NCBI GenBank assembly: GCA_037954235.1
Contig: JBBMOA010000012.1
Span: 3,972,501-4,036,500 of the forward strand
Reading direction: 5' to 3'
Origin: Aulostomus chinensis
Taxonomy: Eukaryota; Chordata; Actinopteri; Syngnathiformes; Aulostomidae
DNA: 64,000 bases
Part shown: one piece after another, positions 60,545-64,000 of the stretch
Position numbering within the stretch: position 1 is the first letter of the stretch
Layout of the letters: each line of letters starts with the position of its first letter
Translations under genes and position numbers: made by a program
The notes under the pieces: generated by a model
The model's input: only the letters and a program-made list of their open reading frames with translations
The model's database searches: none
Told to the model about the DNA's origin: nothing

Positions 60545-63500
60545 CAGAGTTTACTCACCACTGAGATTACTTCTGTTGTATTTTACACTATGATGTCATC
60601 TGTTGCCGTGGAAGAGCTTTGAAAATGTATGAAAAACAAAACAAAAATCCCGATGGCCGAAGCGGGGGATTGAGATTTAAAGCTGTATTTGCAGAATTTG
60701 GTTGCGGAGGTCTCAGCCGTGGTTCCTCTGTAAGCGTTCAGTGTTGCTGTTTTCAGGTTGTAGCTGTAATCCTGTGTTTGGTGGTTCCAGCGTGTTTACA
60801 GCAGTCATTCCGTAGTGATTCAGGCGAATGTTTGTTGACAGAAAGTCTGAGCTTTCCAGTCGTGTCGGTCAGAGAAGACTGGAACTATTTTAGTTGTAGT
60901 TGGTGGAAAAAAGGCCTTGGTGGCGAGCCTCAGCGTGTCTCTTCAGACTTTTGATTCAGAATTTGGTCTTCAGGTTTGATGTCGGTTTGGTTTTTCTTTC
61001 GTCAGAATGTTGTTTTTCATTTTACTCTAGTTTCCATCAACGAAATCAGAAAAAAAGGTTGATCAATGAACACGAGGAGTTAGATTTCTGTTGATGAAAT
61101 GAGCGCCGCTCAGGGATCATAGGTGGGGTTCATGGGACAGAAAAGTTGTGTAAAATTCTGAAAAAAAGTGATGAAGATTTACTTCACAAATACCTGAAAT
61201 GTGAGGTACATTCGGTTCAGTTACGATAGAGGGAGGAAAATCTCTTCAGGTCACTTTTGATGTACTTCAGTACACGTTTATGTATCATGTTGCACGATTT
61301 AACTGCTATCAGAAGCTTATCTTTGATTTTAGCCATGTGAAAGAGACGTAGCTGACATAAAGAACAGCCATGAATTTTTTCCTCCAAGTCATCTTAATGT
61401 ATTCATTGAAGTGCGTCCCAACCCCGAGTACTTCAGAAGGGACCTTTCCTTTTCTTTTTTGGGAATGCCTCGACTCTGGCGTATATCTGGAGCCGTTCAA
61501 GTTTTGGTTCACTGTGAGTCATTTTCTTCTGAATGTAGAATTTTAGTACGGAGTTGGTAAAAATATTCATTTGGACTCAATGACGACCAGATTCGATTTT
61601 CAGGGTCAAAGGTCACTGCGCAATTTAGGTCTGGAACTCACTCTGCCTCAGACAAATATTGCATAACCTGATGACATTTTATTTCCAAAAAGTTCCAATG
61701 TCAACTTCAACATGACATCACAATGTTCTGCGACAACATCGGCCATGTCGTGGTAGCAGCTCAGTAGCGCCTTGAAGGGAATCAGAAGAGTTTGATTTTG
61801 CCAAAAGAAATACTCTTAAAACCTTTTTATTCAATTTGTTTAAAGCCTGAACTACACACAGTGCCTGCTGCTGGAACGGTTGGCGGAAGCATGAAACCAC
61901 AGAGTGAAAATTGTAGTTCGCCTCTCCAAAGGGTAAAGGTTGGGGAAAAGTAAGGAAACTCCAAAACAACTCCGGAGCTCCAGCGTGGAGCCGTAAGATC
62001 TCCTCCATCCGCCCCAAACGCACATGCACATAACATATTCTGGATTAGGTGACGTTAGCGCATATTTGTTTGCTTACATCTCCAGACTGCAAAACAGACA
62101 TGTACGTGCAAACAAGCACTTAAAACCTGCTGTTGCTCTCCCTGCCCTGTAACGCTGTACTACTGGCCAATGCCCTGCTCTGTGTGTTTATTGTGTGTTT
62201 ATGGCAGCAACTCTCCTGTAGCTTGTGCGGTTGAAAACACAACCTGTGGCGTTTTGCCCTCCTGCCTCCGCCGGGGAATATTTAGTGCAGCGGCGGTTTG
62301 GGGTTTTGCAGGGAGAATGTTGAATATGTGAGAGAGGAGAGCTCTGCTGAGGCCTCCTGTGTTTCCTGTCTTGGCTGAGTGATGGTAGGTGACGGCTCTG
62401 TGGAGCAACACACACTCGTAACAACCTATAATAATAACACATCTCATTATCATTTTTTTCCTCCCTCCATTTAGTTTCTTGTTGCTGCTGCAGAGGTGGC
62501 TGCTGTGGATGATTTAATCTCCATATCACCAGGAACTAGGCCAGCCATATTTCATAGCTGTCATGAGCATACAGCGTTTTCGTGAGTGTGAGCAGCGAAT
62601 CGATGAAATGAGAGCTGCGCGAGGGGCGACCTGTGGTCCACCTACCAGCTGCTCTGCAGACTCTGTGTTGTGGCATCATTGTGAATCAAATAAAGCTGAT
62701 TAACAGTCAAAGGTGTCCTTATCTGAGGACACACGCGCACATACACACTGACACAAGTGCACATTTTATTAGCTGAATATATCACGGGCCATTAGGTTTT
62801 ATGCTCAAACAGCAGCGACGGGGTTTTGCAAACCTTTTTTTCCCCCCGAGAGCTTGTTTGTTTATTGCTTCTCCAAATATCGAAATGAAGTCTTTAAACA
62901 GAAAGTAATCAAAGAAACATCTCACATTTTTGTGAAATGTGCTTATTCAGACACCAAGATAGAGACTCTTCTCTCCTCCGTGCAGCATCAGGCAGCTGAG
63001 TGCTAGTTAGCTTAGCACGATGCTGTAATGGATGGGCAGACAAATGCAAAGGAGCTGTGACACTTCTGGCATGATTGGCCAAAATGTAAAAAGAAGGTCA
63101 TTTTGTTGAGGTTCCCAAATTGTCATTGGGACGTGACCAGGGGTCAAAGGTCAACAGAAAAGCACAGATACAATGACAGCTGCGCTAATGGCAGGTCGAA
63201 GGTCAGCTTCTAACGTCGATCGTCCTCAGTCATCACAAATAGATGCTGAAACACTCAACAGTAGCATCATTAGCATCATTAGCATTACCCAAATTGAACG
63301 GCATGTTGTTTTTGTACTCATATTGCGGTATGATTGATGATAATTAAGGTTTGATGTTGATTCAGAACCACGATTCGAAATAACGACCAAAGAACCTTGG
63401 GCTAATGGCCGGCCCACGCCACGCCACCTTTCGAACAAGATCTTTTGGAGACTCCGGTAGCGCCAGAATTGTGTGAATGAACCCCTCCTGAGTGTTGCGT

Positions 63501-64000
63501 TTCCACTGTCACAGGGTGAATCCCGTCGCGTCGCCGTGAGTCACTGGTGATTCTCATATTCCCCTCCTCAGATCTGCACCAGCATATGTTAGCAGTCTGA
63601 GCGCCTCACAGCATCATCAACATGTTTATATATGGAGATTACCTGCCTCCTTCCACACTCCACACCCACAATCTGTTTAATGTCTTTCTCACTCTTTCCC
63701 ACACATTTTTTTTTTTTTTTTTTGGTTTTTGAATCATTGCAAGCAGAAAGTAGATAGTGCATGTACACTGTTTTCCGTTCATCCGCCGCCGTGAGCAGGC
63801 AGGAGACGGACGGCTCCGGTATCGACGCTCACGTTTGTTTTGGAGCCTGGACGTGGGAGTGGCGGCCAGATGCAAAAACACTGTAGCCACTCAGGCGAAG
63901 CCGCCGCTGATAGTGGCGATGTGACCCAACAGCGGCGGTCTGCTTAGTGTCTCCCAGACATCCGCTGTACACCGTACGAGCTGAGTGCATCTGGAGTGGC

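Larger units (their letters stand above)
52823..64000. other. No gene recognised
   Basis: Repeat-sprinkled non-coding sequence. A short plus-strand frame starts at ATG 52972 (MAAHEEVGLDAAKALLTSE) but stops after 25 codons. A later stretch in another frame near 53167 reads RRVACPLCDAP, which is too little to call. The longest frames here (58266-58736 minus, 55832-56278 plus) show no domain. Confidence 0.4.

Noticed and set aside
1..64000. CRISPR arrays, operons, bacterial-type signals
   Set aside because: The sequence is vertebrate-like, with introns, microsatellites and MITEs. No direct-repeat/spacer arrays are present.
1..64000. tRNA and rRNA genes
   Set aside because: No tRNA cloverleaf with A and B boxes, and no rRNA segment, was recognised by eye. 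A tRNAscan run would be decisive.

Overview
The window looks like nuclear DNA of a teleost fish, probably a spiny-rayed species. The evidence is intronless fish-type olfactory receptor genes, a fish-type small methyltransferase gene split by short introns, very many CA/TG microsatellites, a degraded Rex1-like reverse transcriptase, a fish hAT-type MITE, and several copies of one SINE-like dispersed repeat. Species and chromosome cannot be read from the sequence.

Layout. 1-1486 (minus): the first three coding exons of a class I SAM-dependent methyltransferase; the rest lies beyond the left edge. 4.5-10 kb (plus): a small olfactory receptor cluster with one intact gene, one copy whose N-terminus is shifted out of frame by a single base, and a relic of a third copy's 3' end. 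SINE-like repeats lie between and around them, one with a perfect 12-bp target duplication. 11.65-11.97 kb: a CpG-rich block with a perfect CRE and a plausible splice donor, probably the promoter and first exon of a plus-strand gene whose other exons I could not find. 12-49 kb: mostly non-coding sequence with microsatellites, a complete 168-bp hAT MITE with TSD (16.3 kb), an RT relic (25.7 kb), a degenerate tandem repeat (30.9-31.2 kb) and a strong short hairpin (44.75 kb).

The most unusual content is at 49.0-52.8 kb: a 1.84-kb direct tandem duplication carrying two nearly identical intronless genes for highly charged coiled-coil proteins (303 and 324 residues). Each is built from 21-residue units separated by 11-residue units, giving a 53-residue higher-order repeat, and ends in a lysine run plus a Trp/Leu/Arg tail. 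The copies differ by exactly one extra 63-bp unit. The duplication is bounded by TG microsatellites, which suggests unequal crossing-over. I do not recognise this family.

52.8-64 kb is again repeat-sprinkled sequence without a gene I can support. The genes do not form a shared pathway: the receptors are sensory GPCRs, the methyltransferase is probably a soluble enzyme, and the coiled-coil pair is of unknown role.
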